A stretch of 64,000 bases of DNA from Carnobacterium_A antarcticum (lineage in GTDB: Bacteria; Bacillota; Bacilli; Lactobacillales; Carnobacteriaceae), in the NCBI RefSeq assembly GCF_042658365.1, contig NZ_JBHSQC010000023.1. One strand, 5' to 3'. Numbering within the stretch: position 1 is the stretch's first letter; every line of letters begins with the position of its first letter. The notes beneath the pieces are model-generated. The model saw only the letters and a program-made list of their open reading frames with translations, had not been told where the DNA came from and did not search any database. A program made the position numbers and the translations under genes. Shown in pieces: positions 54,474 to 63,284 of the stretch.

Positions 54474-55949
54474 TCAAGAACGGAGTAAGCTTTCAATAAC
54501 TTCATCGTATTTAGGGCTGCTTAAAAAATTATCGACGGTTTCATGTATTCCGCTTGGCGTCTTTTGCCGCGCTCTGGCATTTAATTCTATTTGTGTGATA
54601 ATCAACGTTTCTTTTTCATCTTCCAAATCACTGATGGCCGAATTCGTAACCGGTATATCCAATCCGGCTTTTTTAGCTTTATTTCTTAAAATCGAAGCGC
54701 CCATAGCACTGGAACCCATTCCTGCATCACAAGCAAAAATAATTCGTTTAACGGTTGCTGAAGAAATATCTGCTTCAACGGTTGCAGTTTCAGTTGTTGC
54801 GCTAGCAGAAGCTTCAGAAACTGAATTCATGACTGTGCCTTTTGACTCAGCTTTCATACCTTGCATTTTAGTTACATTGCTTTCAAAATCTTCATTTTCA
54901 GAACGGTCTGCTTTTAAAATAAGCATCGCCACAACAAATGACGCTATAATCGACGCTAAAACACCGGCTAATATTTGCAAATATTCTCCTTTAGGCGTCA
55001 TAGCAATGACGGAAAGAATAGAACCCGGAGACGCAGTAGCAACTAAACCTGTATCAAATAGTGTAAACGTTAAAGTTCCTGCTACTCCACCAGCCATGAC
55101 TGCCAAAATCATTAAAGGTTTCATTAATACATACGGGAAGTACAATTCATGTATGCCGCCAATAAATTGGATGATCGCAGCACCAGGTGCAGAAGCTTTG
55201 GCTGTTCCTTTACCAAACAACATATACGCTAGTAAAACTCCAAATCCAGGACCAGGGTTTCCGGATAGAATAAACAATACTGACTTTCCTGTTTGAGCTG
55301 CCTGTTCAACGCCGAGCGGCCCTAAAATTCCGTGATTGATTGCATTATTTAAAAAAATAACTTTTCCAGGTTCAGTAAAAATATTAACTAATGGCAGTAA
55401 ATTTGCATCGATCATAAATTCGATACCATTGCCTAAAAAAGCCATTATGATTGATACGATTGGCCCAATTCCTAAAAACCCTATGATTGCTAGTACAAAT
55501 CCAATAATCCCACTAGAAAAGTTATTGACCAACATTTCAAATCCAGCTTTTATTTTAGGTTGAAAAATAGCGTCAAACTTTTTAATAGCCCAACCGCCGA
55601 ATGGCCCCATAATCATTGCGCCAATAAACATCGGCACATCGGTTCCAACAATAACACCGATCGAAGCAACTGCTCCTACTACGCCTCCGCGATGTCCTGA
55701 AATCATCTTTCCGCCGGAATACCCTATTAACAACGGCAGCAGATAAGTAATCATCGGCGTCACTAACTGAGCAAGCGTCTCACTTGGAAAATACCCGTTT
55801 GGAATGAACAATGCAGTGACTATTCCCCAAGCTATAAAGGCACCTATATTCGGAATAACCATATTGCTTAAAAATGTACCCACTTTTTGGGCGCCGACTT
55901 TGATGGTCGTTTTATCTTTTATTCTTTCTTTGCTCGTTACAGCTTCCAT
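54474..55949 (-). CDS. mtlA: Mannitol PTS EIICB component
   Basis: A 491-residue permease that imports and phosphorylates mannitol. The IIC part (about 20-340) has the motifs GGKMISGHRGGVVGA, NNAINHGILGPLG and GGIHELYFPYVL. The IIB domain starts near residue 395 with the phosphocysteine in FACDAGMGSSAMG. First gene of the operon, with a cre-like site and an inverted repeat upstream. No mtlD (mannitol-1-phosphate dehydrogenase) follows. Confidence 0.94.
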   Translation of the reverse strand: MEAVTSKERIKDKTTIKVGAQKVGTFLSNMVIPNIGAFIAWGIVTALFIPNGYFPSETLAQLVTPMITYLLPLLIGYSGGKMISGHRGGVVGAVASIGVIVGTDVPMFIGAMIMGPFGGWAIKKFDAIFQPKIKAGFEMLVNNFSSGIIGFVLAIIGFLGIGPIVSIIMAFLGNGIEFMIDANLLPLVNIFTEPGKVIFLNNAINHGILGPLGVEQAAQTGKSVLFILSGNPGPGFGVLLAYMLFGKGTAKASAPGAAIIQFIGGIHELYFPYVLMKPLMILAVMAGGVAGTLTFTLFDTGLVATASPGSILSVIAMTPKGEYLQILAGVLASIIASFVVAMLILKADRSENEDFESNVTKMQGMKAESKGTVMNSVSEASASATTETATVEADISSATVKRIIFACDAGMGSSAMGASILRNKAKKAGLDIPVTNSAISDLEDEKETLIITQIELNARARQKTPSGIHETVDNFLSSPKYDEVIESLLRS

Positions 55950-55997
55950 TTTGTTTTCCTCCCAAAATTCGTTTATTTCTTTGATAGTATTATCTTA

Positions 55998-56063
55998 CAA
56001 GCGTTTGTTTCCGCTTTCAATGGTTAGTGAATACAAACTTGTCAAAAGAAAATTGACAAGTTT
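55998..56063 (-). promoter_or_regulatory. mtlA control region: cre-like site and MtlR-type operator
   Basis: TGAAAGCGGAAACA on the minus strand (about 56007-56020) is one mismatch from the CcpA cre consensus. Farther upstream AAACTTGTCAA (56053-56063, minus) and TTGACAAGTTT (56035-56045) form an 11-bp inverted repeat with TTGTCAA...TTTGACAA, close to the Bacillus MtlR operator TTGNCACAN4TGTGNCAA but one base longer. Confidence 0.6.
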
Positions 56064-56090
56064 TAAAAAAACTTATTCTATGTGCTTTTA

Positions 56091-56143
56091 AAACCAAAAA
56101 GAGTCATTATTTCAAAAAGCGAAATAGCGACTCTTTTTGGTTT
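56091..56143. terminator. Terminator after gnd
   Basis: AAACCAAAAAGAGTC pairs with GACTCTTTTTGGTTT, with inner ATTTC/GAAAT pairing, just past the gnd stop. Confidence 0.9.
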
Positions 56144-56146
56144 AGT

Positions 56147-57043
56147 TTACTTCTTCGTGACCTCATGGCCGCCAAACTCATTTCTAAGAGCTGCAACTAC
56201 TTTTCCCGTAAACGTATCTTCTTCTAATGATCGGTACCGCATCATTAGAGAGAGTGCAATCACAGGCGTCGGAACTTTTGCTTCCAAGGCCGCTTCTACA
56301 GTCCATTTACCTTCACCAGAAGATTGCATAATGCCTTTTATTTCATCAAGATGAGCGTCTTTTTGAAACGCATTTTCGGCCAATTCCATTAACCAGCTTC
56401 TAATAACCGATCCATTATTCCAAACTTTTGCCACATCGGCCAAATCATACTCGAATTCACTTTTCTCAACGACTTCAAATCCCTCTGCCATCGCTTGCAT
56501 CATGCCGTATTCAATCCCATTGTGTACCATTTTCAAGTAATGTCCACTGCCGGATTTCCCAGTATACAAATACCCGTCTTCCACACAAATGCCTTTTAAA
56601 ACTGGTTCAATTACCGCAAATGCTTCTGGGTTGCCGCCAACCATTAAACAAGCACCTGCATTCGCTCCGCTCGTGCCGCCTGATGTGCCCATATCTAAGA
56701 AATGGATGCCTTTTTCTGCGGATACTTCAGCATGCCGGATAGAATCTTTGTAGTGTGAATTTCCTCCATCGATGATGATATCATTCGGTTCTAGTAACTC
56801 ATTGACTTCGCTTAGTACATTTTCTAATGGTTTTCCTGCTGGCACCATGATCCAAATAATTTTAGTTTGTTTGAACCCCGTAACCAGTTCTTTTAAATCC
56901 CCCGCGGTTTTGATTCCGTTTTCATCTGCTTGTTTTCTAACCTCTTCTACGCTGTCGTATCCCACAACCTGATGCCCATTTTTTTGTAAGTTTAAAGCTA
57001 AGTTGTAACCCATTTTTCCTAATCCGATTAATCCAATATCCAA
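56147..57043 (-). CDS. gnd: 6-phosphogluconate dehydrogenase, decarboxylating (short type)
   Basis: A 298-residue enzyme oxidising 6-phosphogluconate to ribulose-5-phosphate and CO2. The short GntZ/YqeC-type form (about 300 residues) is usually NAD-linked. N-terminal GLIGLGKMGYNLA, substrate motif DGGNSHYKDS and GTSGGTSGANAGACLMVGG, and GHYLKMVHNGIEYGMMQ are present. The GTG at 57052 overlaps AAGGAG, so the TTG at 57043 (MDIGLIG) is preferred. Divergent from an rpiR gene. Confidence 0.9.
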   Translation of the reverse strand: MDIGLIGLGKMGYNLALNLQKNGHQVVGYDSVEEVRKQADENGIKTAGDLKELVTGFKQTKIIWIMVPAGKPLENVLSEVNELLEPNDIIIDGGNSHYKDSIRHAEVSAEKGIHFLDMGTSGGTSGANAGACLMVGGNPEAFAVIEPVLKGICVEDGYLYTGKSGSGHYLKMVHNGIEYGMMQAMAEGFEVVEKSEFEYDLADVAKVWNNGSVIRSWLMELAENAFQKDAHLDEIKGIMQSSGEGKWTVEAALEAKVPTPVIALSLMMRYRSLEEDTFTGKVVAALRNEFGGHEVTKK

Positions 57044-57176
57044 TTTCACCACTCCTTATATATTTATGGTCTCAGTATATGGAATATTTTTTCTTTTTGC
57101 AACAATAATAAAAAAATATTTTTTCTTCGGTAGCGATATGCTATACTTATCTCAACTCTTTTAAGCAGGTGAAAAC

Positions 57177-58025
57177 ATGAAAAACCAAGATATCAACTTA
57201 AAAATCAAATCTATCTATCGTGATTTAAGCAGCAAAGAAAAAAAGATTGCGGATTTTATTCTTTTGCATCCCGAAGAAGTCATGCATGGAACCATCAGCA
57301 ATATCTCCGATACGATTCAAGTTGCTGATGCTACTTTTTTCCGTTTTTGTAAGCGGTTAGGTTATAAAGGGTTTCAAGATTTCAAAATTGCCTTAGCTTC
57401 AGAAAAAGTAAACGGGGCTTTATCTATCCACGAAAATATTTCTAAAGAAGATAATGAACTGCTAATGGCACAAAAAGTCTTTGAATCCAATATTAAATCC
57501 TTAAATGACACAAAAAAGTTATTGGATGAACAAGAACTGATCAAAGCTGTCCAGTTTCTGACTGCTGCCAAAACGGTTGGTTTCTTTGGTGTCGGCGGCT
57601 CTAGTATTATTGCCATGGATGCCTATCATAAATTTTTACGTACGCCACTAAATTGTATGTATACACAAGACACTCATATCCAAATGATGCAAGCCTCTCG
57701 GTTAACTGAAAACGATTGTGCCATCATTATTTCTCATTCTGGCATCACCAAAGACACTATACAATTGGCAGAAATCATTAAAGAAAAAAAAGCCAAAGCA
57801 ATCATTATCACTAGTTACTCGCTTTCTCCTTTAGCGAAATTCGCAGATGCTTTGTTGTTATCGACCGCTGAAGAAACCGACTATCGTTCTGAGGCTCTGA
57901 CTTCTCGCATCACACAGCTAAGTTTGATAGATGCTTTATTTGTTAGTGTTATGTTTAAAACGGGTGATTTTGCGACGCATTCACTTGAAGAAGTCCGGAA
58001 AGTGATTTCTCAGACGAAACTTTGA
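57177..58025 (+). CDS. RpiR/MurR family transcriptional regulator
   Basis: A 282-residue regulator: N-terminal HTH (ISDTIQVADATFFRFCKRLG near residues 43-62) and C-terminal SIS sugar-phosphate-binding domain (VGFFGVGGSSIIAMDAYHKF near 140-160). Divergent from gnd with 125 nt between, so it probably controls gnd in response to a sugar phosphate. Two 15-bp tandem repeats overlap its stop codon. Confidence 0.9.
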   Translation: MKNQDINLKIKSIYRDLSSKEKKIADFILLHPEEVMHGTISNISDTIQVADATFFRFCKRLGYKGFQDFKIALASEKVNGALSIHENISKEDNELLMAQKVFESNIKSLNDTKKLLDEQELIKAVQFLTAAKTVGFFGVGGSSIIAMDAYHKFLRTPLNCMYTQDTHIQMMQASRLTENDCAIIISHSGITKDTIQLAEIIKEKKAKAIIITSYSLSPLAKFADALLLSTAEETDYRSEALTSRITQLSLIDALFVSVMFKTGDFATHSLEEVRKVISQTKL

Positions 58026-58050
58026 TAGACGGTTATTTGATAGACGGTTA
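58021..58050 (+). repeat. 15-bp tandem duplication at the rpiR stop
   Basis: TTTGATAGACGGTTA occurs twice in a row (58021-58035 and 58036-58050). The first copy contains the TGA stop codon of the rpiR gene. Confidence 0.8.
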
Positions 58051-58055
58051 AACAT

Positions 58056-58085
58056 AAAAACCCGTTTCAATAAGAGAAACGGGTT
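58056..58085. terminator. Terminator after the DHFR-like gene
   Basis: Minus-strand AACCCGTTTC pairs with GAAACGGGTT followed by TTT; it also lies behind rpiR. Confidence 0.75.
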
Positions 58086-58172
58086 GATCGAGTAAGTTGA
58101 TCAGCAGTCAGAGATGGTACCTAATCAGACATTTCTGCCTTCATCCGCTTGGTATCAGCTGGTTCACTTTTT

Positions 58173-58706
58173 TTATTCAGTTTGTTCGTAATGAACTTCT
58201 ACAAATTGGTGGTATTGCTTTACGTCTTTCAATAACAATTTATTTTCATAATCACCAGGTACAAATAACGGAATGCCGTTCCCAATAATAACTGGAGTGA
58301 GCTGTATGATAAATTCATCTACCAGTTTCTCTTCAAGAAGAGGCTTCAGCACTTCGCCACCACCCACGATCCAAATCCTTTTACCTGTTTGGCTGGTTAA
58401 CGATTTAACAAAATTCGCTAAGTCGGAATTTACAAACGTGACAAACTCAGTTGAACCGGTCAACGTTCTTGAAAAAACATAACATTTTTTACCTTTGTAA
58501 GGAAATTCTTCCGGCGAAAGCAACAGCATTTGTTCATAGGTTTTTCTGCCCATGATCAGCGTATCAACGGTTTCATAAAATTCTGGATAGCTGGTGTCAT
58601 TTTCACCTTCAGTCCCTATTAACCAATCCAATAAATGGTTTTTTCTTGCTAAATACCCGTCTAAACTGATCGCCCCATAAAATACTGTTTTTCTTTGTTT
58701 GCTCAT
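58173..58706 (-). CDS. Dihydrofolate reductase-like (RibD C-terminal) protein
   Basis: A 177-residue RibD-C/DHFR-fold reductase. It has FYGAISLDGYLAR near residues 9-21, TLIMGRKTYEQML and IWIVGGGEVLKPLLEEKLVDE. Such proteins bind NADPH but are usually not true DHFR; role unknown. The frame extends 51 residues upstream without family match; the ATG at 58706 follows GGAGG and is chosen. Divergent from the FMN reductase. Confidence 0.87.
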   Translation of the reverse strand: MSKQRKTVFYGAISLDGYLARKNHLLDWLIGTEGENDTSYPEFYETVDTLIMGRKTYEQMLLLSPEEFPYKGKKCYVFSRTLTGSTEFVTFVNSDLANFVKSLTSQTGKRIWIVGGGEVLKPLLEEKLVDEFIIQLTPVIIGNGIPLFVPGDYENKLLLKDVKQYHQFVEVHYEQTE

Positions 58707-58877
58707 CGTATAAACCTCCATATGATTTAGTTGTTCCATTAAAAGAATGGCTATCAAATTGTGCCTTTCTTGACTGTTGACTTGTTCGCTAGCAACAAGC
58801 GTCATTAGTTGCGTTTTTAAATTATGAGCGGTAAATTTGAAGTAACGAAAATAATTCATTAAAAGGAGTTCATCATT

Positions 58878-59432
58878 ATGACAAAAAATATCGGTGTCTT
58901 AGTTGGAAGTCTTCGTAAAGGTTCTTACAGCAAACAAGTTGCAAAAGTATTTTCTACCTTATTTCCTGAAGAATACCATATCTCCTTTATTGATATCAAT
59001 GGGTTAGATATCTATAATCAGGATTTTGATGATGAAGGAAACGTTCCTGAAAATTGGAAGACCTTCCGTAATGCGATTGGCAAAATGGATGCTATTTTAT
59101 TCGTAACCCCTGAATACAACCGTTCCGTTCCCGGCGTGTTAAAAAATGCGCTAGATATTGGGTCACGTCCAGCCGGTTCGAGTGTTTGGAATGCTAAACC
59201 CGCAGCTATCGTCAGTGTTTCTCCAGGAGCTATCAGCGGATTCGGTGCAAATCATCATTTACGCCAATCCTTAGTGTTCCTAAACATGCCGACTGTCCAA
59301 CAACCAGAAGCTTATATCGGAAACGTAACAAAGCTGCTTCAAGAAGACGGCTCCATCACTAATCCAAATACTCTGCAGTTTTTCCAATCCATCGTCAATG
59401 CTTTTGTTGAATTGATTGAAAAAAACAGTTGA
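58878..59432 (+). CDS. NADPH-dependent FMN reductase
   Basis: A 184-residue flavodoxin-like reductase, family of azoreductase/chromate reductase (YhdA, ChrR). Motifs VGSLRKGSYSKQVA (FMN phosphate loop) and FVTPEYNRSVPGVLKNALDIGSRP are present. It reduces quinones or azo dyes with NADPH in relatives. Strong AAAGGAG site, single gene with terminator. Confidence 0.92.
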   Translation: MTKNIGVLVGSLRKGSYSKQVAKVFSTLFPEEYHISFIDINGLDIYNQDFDDEGNVPENWKTFRNAIGKMDAILFVTPEYNRSVPGVLKNALDIGSRPAGSSVWNAKPAAIVSVSPGAISGFGANHHLRQSLVFLNMPTVQQPEAYIGNVTKLLQEDGSITNPNTLQFFQSIVNAFVELIEKNS

Positions 59433-59471
59433 GTTCTCTTTGCTTATCAGTATAAATAAATTCTGTCAGAA

Positions 59472-59517
59472 ACTAAAGCCATGTATGCCCAAGCAGTCCA
59501 TGACTTTAGCTTTTTTT
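59472..59517 (+). terminator. Terminator after FMN reductase
   Basis: CTAAAGCCATG pairs with CATGACTTTAG (one mismatch), followed by T7. Confidence 0.88.
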
Positions 59518-59721
59518 ATGTTGATCTATAACAGGACGTCACTATCCGTCATAAAAAGCTCTTGAAATCGACTCAAATTAACTATCGTTGTAAGATAGTA
59601 ACTGATATACTTCTTAAGGAGAAACCCATTTAAAACTGTACTTAAATCGTTTCACTGGGCGATCAAACTAGGCAATTCAATGTTAGGAGGCATAAAAAAT
59701 CATCCTGTGCTTAGTCCGATA

Positions 59722-59782
59722 AACCATTTTGAACAGAGTCTAACGCGCATAGACTGCCGTTCTTTTTGTACATAAAATGGTT
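59722..59782 (+). promoter_or_regulatory. Structured leader of the prenyltransferase gene
   Basis: Nested pairing AACCATTTT/AAAATGGTT (59722-59730, 59774-59782) encloses GAAC/GTTC and AGTCTA/TAGACT with a 7-nt loop, followed by T5. The inner hairpin looks like a terminator, the outer pairing like a competing form. The rest of 59518-59842 holds no gene, apart from a doubtful 31-codon frame (about 59682-59777) that I do not call. Confidence 0.45.
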
Positions 59783-59842
59783 GCCAAATTTACAACTATA
59801 CTATTACATTAAACCTGTCTGTTACAGGCTTATTTTCAGGAG

Positions 59843-60769
59843 ATGGATACGATCAAAGCTAAATTTAAAGTATTATGGGAACTTGGAGAAATCTACACTT
59901 CTCCCTTAAACCTTTTTTTAATTCTATTAGGAGTTTCTTTTTCAACTTACCACTACAACCATACTTGGAACTGGCGGATAATTTTATACGTTTTAACGAT
60001 TCTTTTTTTCCATGTGGCCGTTAATATTTTTAATAACTATATGGATTATAAAAATGCTTCAGACGCTCATGATTACAAAGTAAAATCAAATATCATCGGA
60101 AGAGAAAATCTGAATCTAGCAACGGTAAAGAAAGCTTTTCTATTCTTTTTAGCATTGGCTTCTTTTTTTGGTCTGCTACTAGTCTGGTCTACCAATTTAG
60201 TGTTATTGGGATTAGGCGTACTAGGTTTTTATGTTGGTTTATTTTACTCATCAGGGCCAAAACCATTAAATAGTTTGCCCATTGCTGAAACAGTTACCTC
60301 TTTGTTCAGCGGTTTTGTCATTCCTTTAATTGGTGCTTATTTGTGTTTGTATGATCAGGTTGATTTTTCTTTCCACACCATAAAATTAGTTTTCTTCATT
60401 AGTTTGCCAATGGTGGTCATGATGTTTAACAACTTATTGGCCAATAATACTTGTGACCTAGAAGAAGATATTGTAAATGGGCGAAAAACATTAGTCTATT
60501 ACTTAGGTAAAAAGAAAGCTGTGCAATTATTTAAAGTCGTATTTGTTTTTAATTTTTTATGGTTGATTTTGCTGGTTTACTTGAAGTTAGCTCCATTCCC
60601 TATCTTGTTGCTGGTTCTTTTGTTTCCCAAATATTGGAAAAGCTTATCGCCTTATTTTGAAGTTCAAGATAAACAAAAAACCTTTCCAGTTGCCTTAAAA
60701 AATATGGCTGCTATCATGATGCTTTACCCTATTTTGTATACGATTGGAGTAGTGTTCGCTCAATTTTAA
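59843..60769 (+). CDS. UbiA-family prenyltransferase (MenA/DHNA type)
   Basis: A 308-residue membrane enzyme with about eight segments that attaches a prenyl chain to an aromatic ring, most likely 1,4-dihydroxy-2-naphthoate in (demethyl)menaquinone synthesis. The two Asp-rich sites are NIFNNYMDYKNASDAHD near residues 61-77 and NNLLANNTCDLEEDIVNGR near 198-216. The ribosome site AGGAG abuts the ATG at 59843 directly, which is unusual; no better in-frame start is found. Confidence 0.85.
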   Translation: MDTIKAKFKVLWELGEIYTSPLNLFLILLGVSFSTYHYNHTWNWRIILYVLTILFFHVAVNIFNNYMDYKNASDAHDYKVKSNIIGRENLNLATVKKAFLFFLALASFFGLLLVWSTNLVLLGLGVLGFYVGLFYSSGPKPLNSLPIAETVTSLFSGFVIPLIGAYLCLYDQVDFSFHTIKLVFFISLPMVVMMFNNLLANNTCDLEEDIVNGRKTLVYYLGKKKAVQLFKVVFVFNFLWLILLVYLKLAPFPILLLVLLFPKYWKSLSPYFEVQDKQKTFPVALKNMAAIMMLYPILYTIGVVFAQF

Positions 60770-60776
60770 TCGTTGA

Positions 60777-60805
60777 TTGACAAAACAGCAGAGAAACCTT
60801 AAAGT
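60777..60805 (+). promoter_or_regulatory. Promoter of the 60829-61410 gene
   Basis: TTGACA (60777-60782), 17-nt spacer and TAAAGT (60800-60805), about 25 nt ahead of the frame. Confidence 0.65.
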
Positions 60806-60828
60806 TACACTGATCACTATATATAGAG

Positions 60829-61410
60829 TTGGAGGGGTGCTTTATCAAAAACGAAACAGACCCGAATAAGAAACAACCATGGAAAATAGTTTTAATCATT
60901 GCAGCAATCATAGTCGTATGTATGATTGGATTAACGGCCTACTTAACGATCAGTGGTCCGAATCGTTCTGAAACGCCTATCTCTGAGACCAGCGCTCAAG
61001 AAGCTGCTCTTGCTAATCTAAGCCAAAACGATACGACCTATCAATCTCTTTATCCAGAATATGAAATAGCCTATGTGTATCTTATGAGTGCTTTTTCCAA
61101 ACAAATGGATGGGATAGAAAGCGGAGAAACCACAGAAGAAAGTTTTAATAAAGTCATTGAAGATTTCGAAATATTAGTTAGTGATTTTTTAAAACGAGTT
61201 CCTGATACCGCTGATACCTTTAAAGAAAGCAGAGATGCTGCTGTTTCCAGTGCTCAAAAAACACAGGATACCTTAATTCATTTTGAAGACCTTATAAACG
61301 AAATAGGAATTACGAATGATGAAATCAGTATTGATCATTTAAGTGATGCACTGGATGATTTTAAAGAAAGTCAGATAACCTTCAAAGAAACAATGGATTC
61401 ACTAAAATAA
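60829..61410 (+). CDS. Membrane-anchored protein of unknown function
   Basis: Up to 193 residues: a short charged N-terminus, one membrane segment (IVLIIAAIIVVCMIGLTAYL, about residues 20-39) and a Glu/Asp-rich, helical extracellular domain. A TTG at 60829 opens the frame without a ribosome site. A strong GGAGGGG lies 6 nt before an ATC codon at 60844 (ATC AAA AAC GAA), just where ATG would be expected, so the start is odd. Family not recognised. Confidence 0.65.
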   Translation: MEGCFIKNETDPNKKQPWKIVLIIAAIIVVCMIGLTAYLTISGPNRSETPISETSAQEAALANLSQNDTTYQSLYPEYEIAYVYLMSAFSKQMDGIESGETTEESFNKVIEDFEILVSDFLKRVPDTADTFKESRDAAVSSAQKTQDTLIHFEDLINEIGITNDEISIDHLSDALDDFKESQITFKETMDSLK

Positions 61411-61416
61411 TCAAAA

Positions 61417-61457
61417 AAATGAGTTCCTTCATTGTGTTATTAATGAAGGAACTCATT
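61417..61457. terminator. Bidirectional terminator upstream of mgsA end
   Basis: AAATGAGTTCCTTCATT pairs with AATGAAGGAACTCATTT around a short loop. Confidence 0.92.
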
Positions 61458-61462
61458 TCTTA

Positions 61463-61891
61463 TTAAACATCTGTATTCAATATTTCTCGTCCAGCATGGT
61501 GGTGGATTTTGCGCCAATCTACTAACCCTTCGCCTAATCCACGCAATAAAATTTCACCTGTTCCCATATTCGTTGCTAATGGAATTTCATAGACATCGCT
61601 CAAGCGGAGCAATGCAGTGATATCTGGTTCATGAGGCTGAGCTGTTAACGGGTCTCTTAAAAAAATCACCATGTCTATTTTATCATCTGAAATATAGGCT
61701 CCAATTTGTTGGTCGCCACCTAATGGCCCTGACTTAAACCGGTGAACGTCTAATCCTGTAGCATCCACGATTCTTTGTCCCGTGGTTCCTGTCGCATAAA
61801 GGACATGCTCTTTCAAAATATCTTGATAAGATGAAATTAATTTAACCATTTCATCTTTTTTCTTATCGTGAGCAATCAGTGCAATATTCAT
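61463..61891 (-). CDS. mgsA: Methylglyoxal synthase
   Basis: A 142-residue enzyme converting DHAP to methylglyoxal and phosphate, a bypass of lower glycolysis. The phosphate-binding TGTTGQRI and catalytic-Asp region SGPLGGDQQIGAYI near residues 54-67 are present. Single gene with a GGAGG site. A DJ-1 family gene (possible methylglyoxal detoxification) lies divergently next to it. Confidence 0.95.
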   Translation of the reverse strand: MNIALIAHDKKKDEMVKLISSYQDILKEHVLYATGTTGQRIVDATGLDVHRFKSGPLGGDQQIGAYISDDKIDMVIFLRDPLTAQPHEPDITALLRLSDVYEIPLATNMGTGEILLRGLGEGLVDWRKIHHHAGREILNTDV

Positions 61892-62171
61892 TTTTATTCC
61901 TCCATCCTTTATCCTTTACTTCTTCTGTCCTATATTAATAATAACATGCAAATTGTGGAATCGCATACTTTATTGAAAAACCGGATAGTATCAATTTTTT
62001 TTGGGAAAGTAATAGAAAAGAGAAAATTTCTTTTAATTGCAGCTCATCCTCTGTTATAGGATTCCGCCCCAAAAAAACGCAGTAAGTTTTACAATGAGTG
62101 TTTATTCTTGAGTCGCTTTTTCACTTACGTTACACTTAAATTAATCAACCATAGAAAGAGGGAATAAAAAC

Positions 62172-62687
62172 ATGGGAAAAAAAGTTGCAGTAGTTGTTAC
62201 GAATTTATTTGAAGATGTCGAATTCACCTCCCCAAAAGATGCATTGGAAAAAGCTGGACATGAAGTTACTACTATTGAAGAAAAAGCAGGCAATCAAGTT
62301 ACGGGAGAAAAAGGCGATGCGACGATCACAATTGATAAAAGTATCGATGATGTTTCTCCAGACGAGTTTGATGCTTTACTCATCCCAGGAGGCTTCTCGC
62401 CTGACCAATTACGTGCAGATGAGCGCTTTTTAACATTTGTTAAACAATTTGCGGATGCTAAAAAACCGATTTTTGCTATTTGTCATGGTCCACAGCTTCT
62501 CATCAATGCTGAAGTAGTCAAAGGCAAAAAAATGACTTCTGTTAAACAAGTCGGTGTTGATTTGAAAAATGCCGGTGCTTTATATGAAGACAGCGAAGTT
62601 GTGACCGACGAGAGCGGCTTGATTACCAGCCGTACCCCTAAAGACTTGCCGGCTTTTAATAAAGCCATCGTAGAAGCGTTAGCTTAG
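62172..62687 (+). CDS. DJ-1/PfpI family protein
   Basis: A 171-residue class I glutamine amidotransferase-like protein of the PfpI/YraA type. The nucleophile elbow FAICHGPQLL places the catalytic Cys near residue 105, with a Glu in VTNLFEDVEFTSP near 15. Relatives are described as glyoxalase III, deglycase or protease. Its position next to mgsA suggests methylglyoxal handling. AGAGGG site. Confidence 0.9.
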   Translation: MGKKVAVVVTNLFEDVEFTSPKDALEKAGHEVTTIEEKAGNQVTGEKGDATITIDKSIDDVSPDEFDALLIPGGFSPDQLRADERFLTFVKQFADAKKPIFAICHGPQLLINAEVVKGKKMTSVKQVGVDLKNAGALYEDSEVVTDESGLITSRTPKDLPAFNKAIVEALA

Positions 62688-62762
62688 AATAGCAATGCGA
62701 CTGCTTCATTGAAACTATTAAAACCTTTAACCGACTTTCATGTTCTTCTCATCTTTTTCTGA

Positions 62763-62872
62763 TAGAATCAACAAGTCGTTTAAATAAATTCAATTTATTT
62801 TTACTCTCTTTTCTCCCCTATGAAAAGAGTCTTATCCCCTAGCTGTCTCACAAATGTGAGGCAGCTTTTTTT
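62763..62872 (+). ncRNA. Candidate small RNA 1 with CU-rich loop
   Basis: A TAGAAT -10 (62763-62768, weak -35) is followed by a hairpin CTCTTTT/AAAAGAG with a C-rich loop (CTCCCCTATG), a linker TCTTATCCCCT and a terminator AGCTGTCTCAC/GTGAGGCAGCT plus T7 (62841-62872). No reading frame fits. Transcript about 100 nt. The loop and linker could pair with ribosome-binding sites. Confidence 0.5.
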
Positions 62873-62925
62873 ACGTCTTAACATAAAAATTAATCTTTAG
62901 TCACACTTTCTTCATATCTCATCGT

Positions 62926-63046
62926 TATAGTAGAAACATACCAATAACAACCAACTTTTTTATATTTTCATTTTTACCTTTTACTCCTCCAAAGTAATAG
63001 GTATTACTCCTTTTAGCCACTTGTTTTTACAAGTGGCTTTTTTTGT
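62926..63046 (+). ncRNA. Candidate small RNA 2 with CU-rich segment
   Basis: A TATAGT -10 (62926-62931, weak -35) is followed by ACTCCTCC, complementary to ribosome sites, a hairpin AGTAATA/TATTACT, CCTTTT, and a terminator AGCCACTTG/CAAGTGGCT plus T7 (63015-63046). No reading frame. The layout matches candidate 1. The 62688-63284 gap has no gene. Confidence 0.5.
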
Positions 63047-63284
63047 GTATACGATCTTTTACTTAAATTTAATAAAAATATAACAATTCAAACAAATGTT
63101 TCGAGATTATCCCCATCGCAACGATGAAAGCGATTGATTTTTTAGGCGTCGCTCAAAATAACCTATTTGTCAAGGTTTCCGTCTTGCATTACCTCTTACT
63201 TTTTGTTAGAATTATAGATATAAGGAGCAAACATCTGCTTCCTACTGAATGAAATCAGCAAAAAAACTATATAGGAGGAATGTT

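Noticed and set aside
58707..58859. 51-residue extension of the DHFR-like protein
   Set aside because: No family match; a GGAGG site supports the ATG at 58706.
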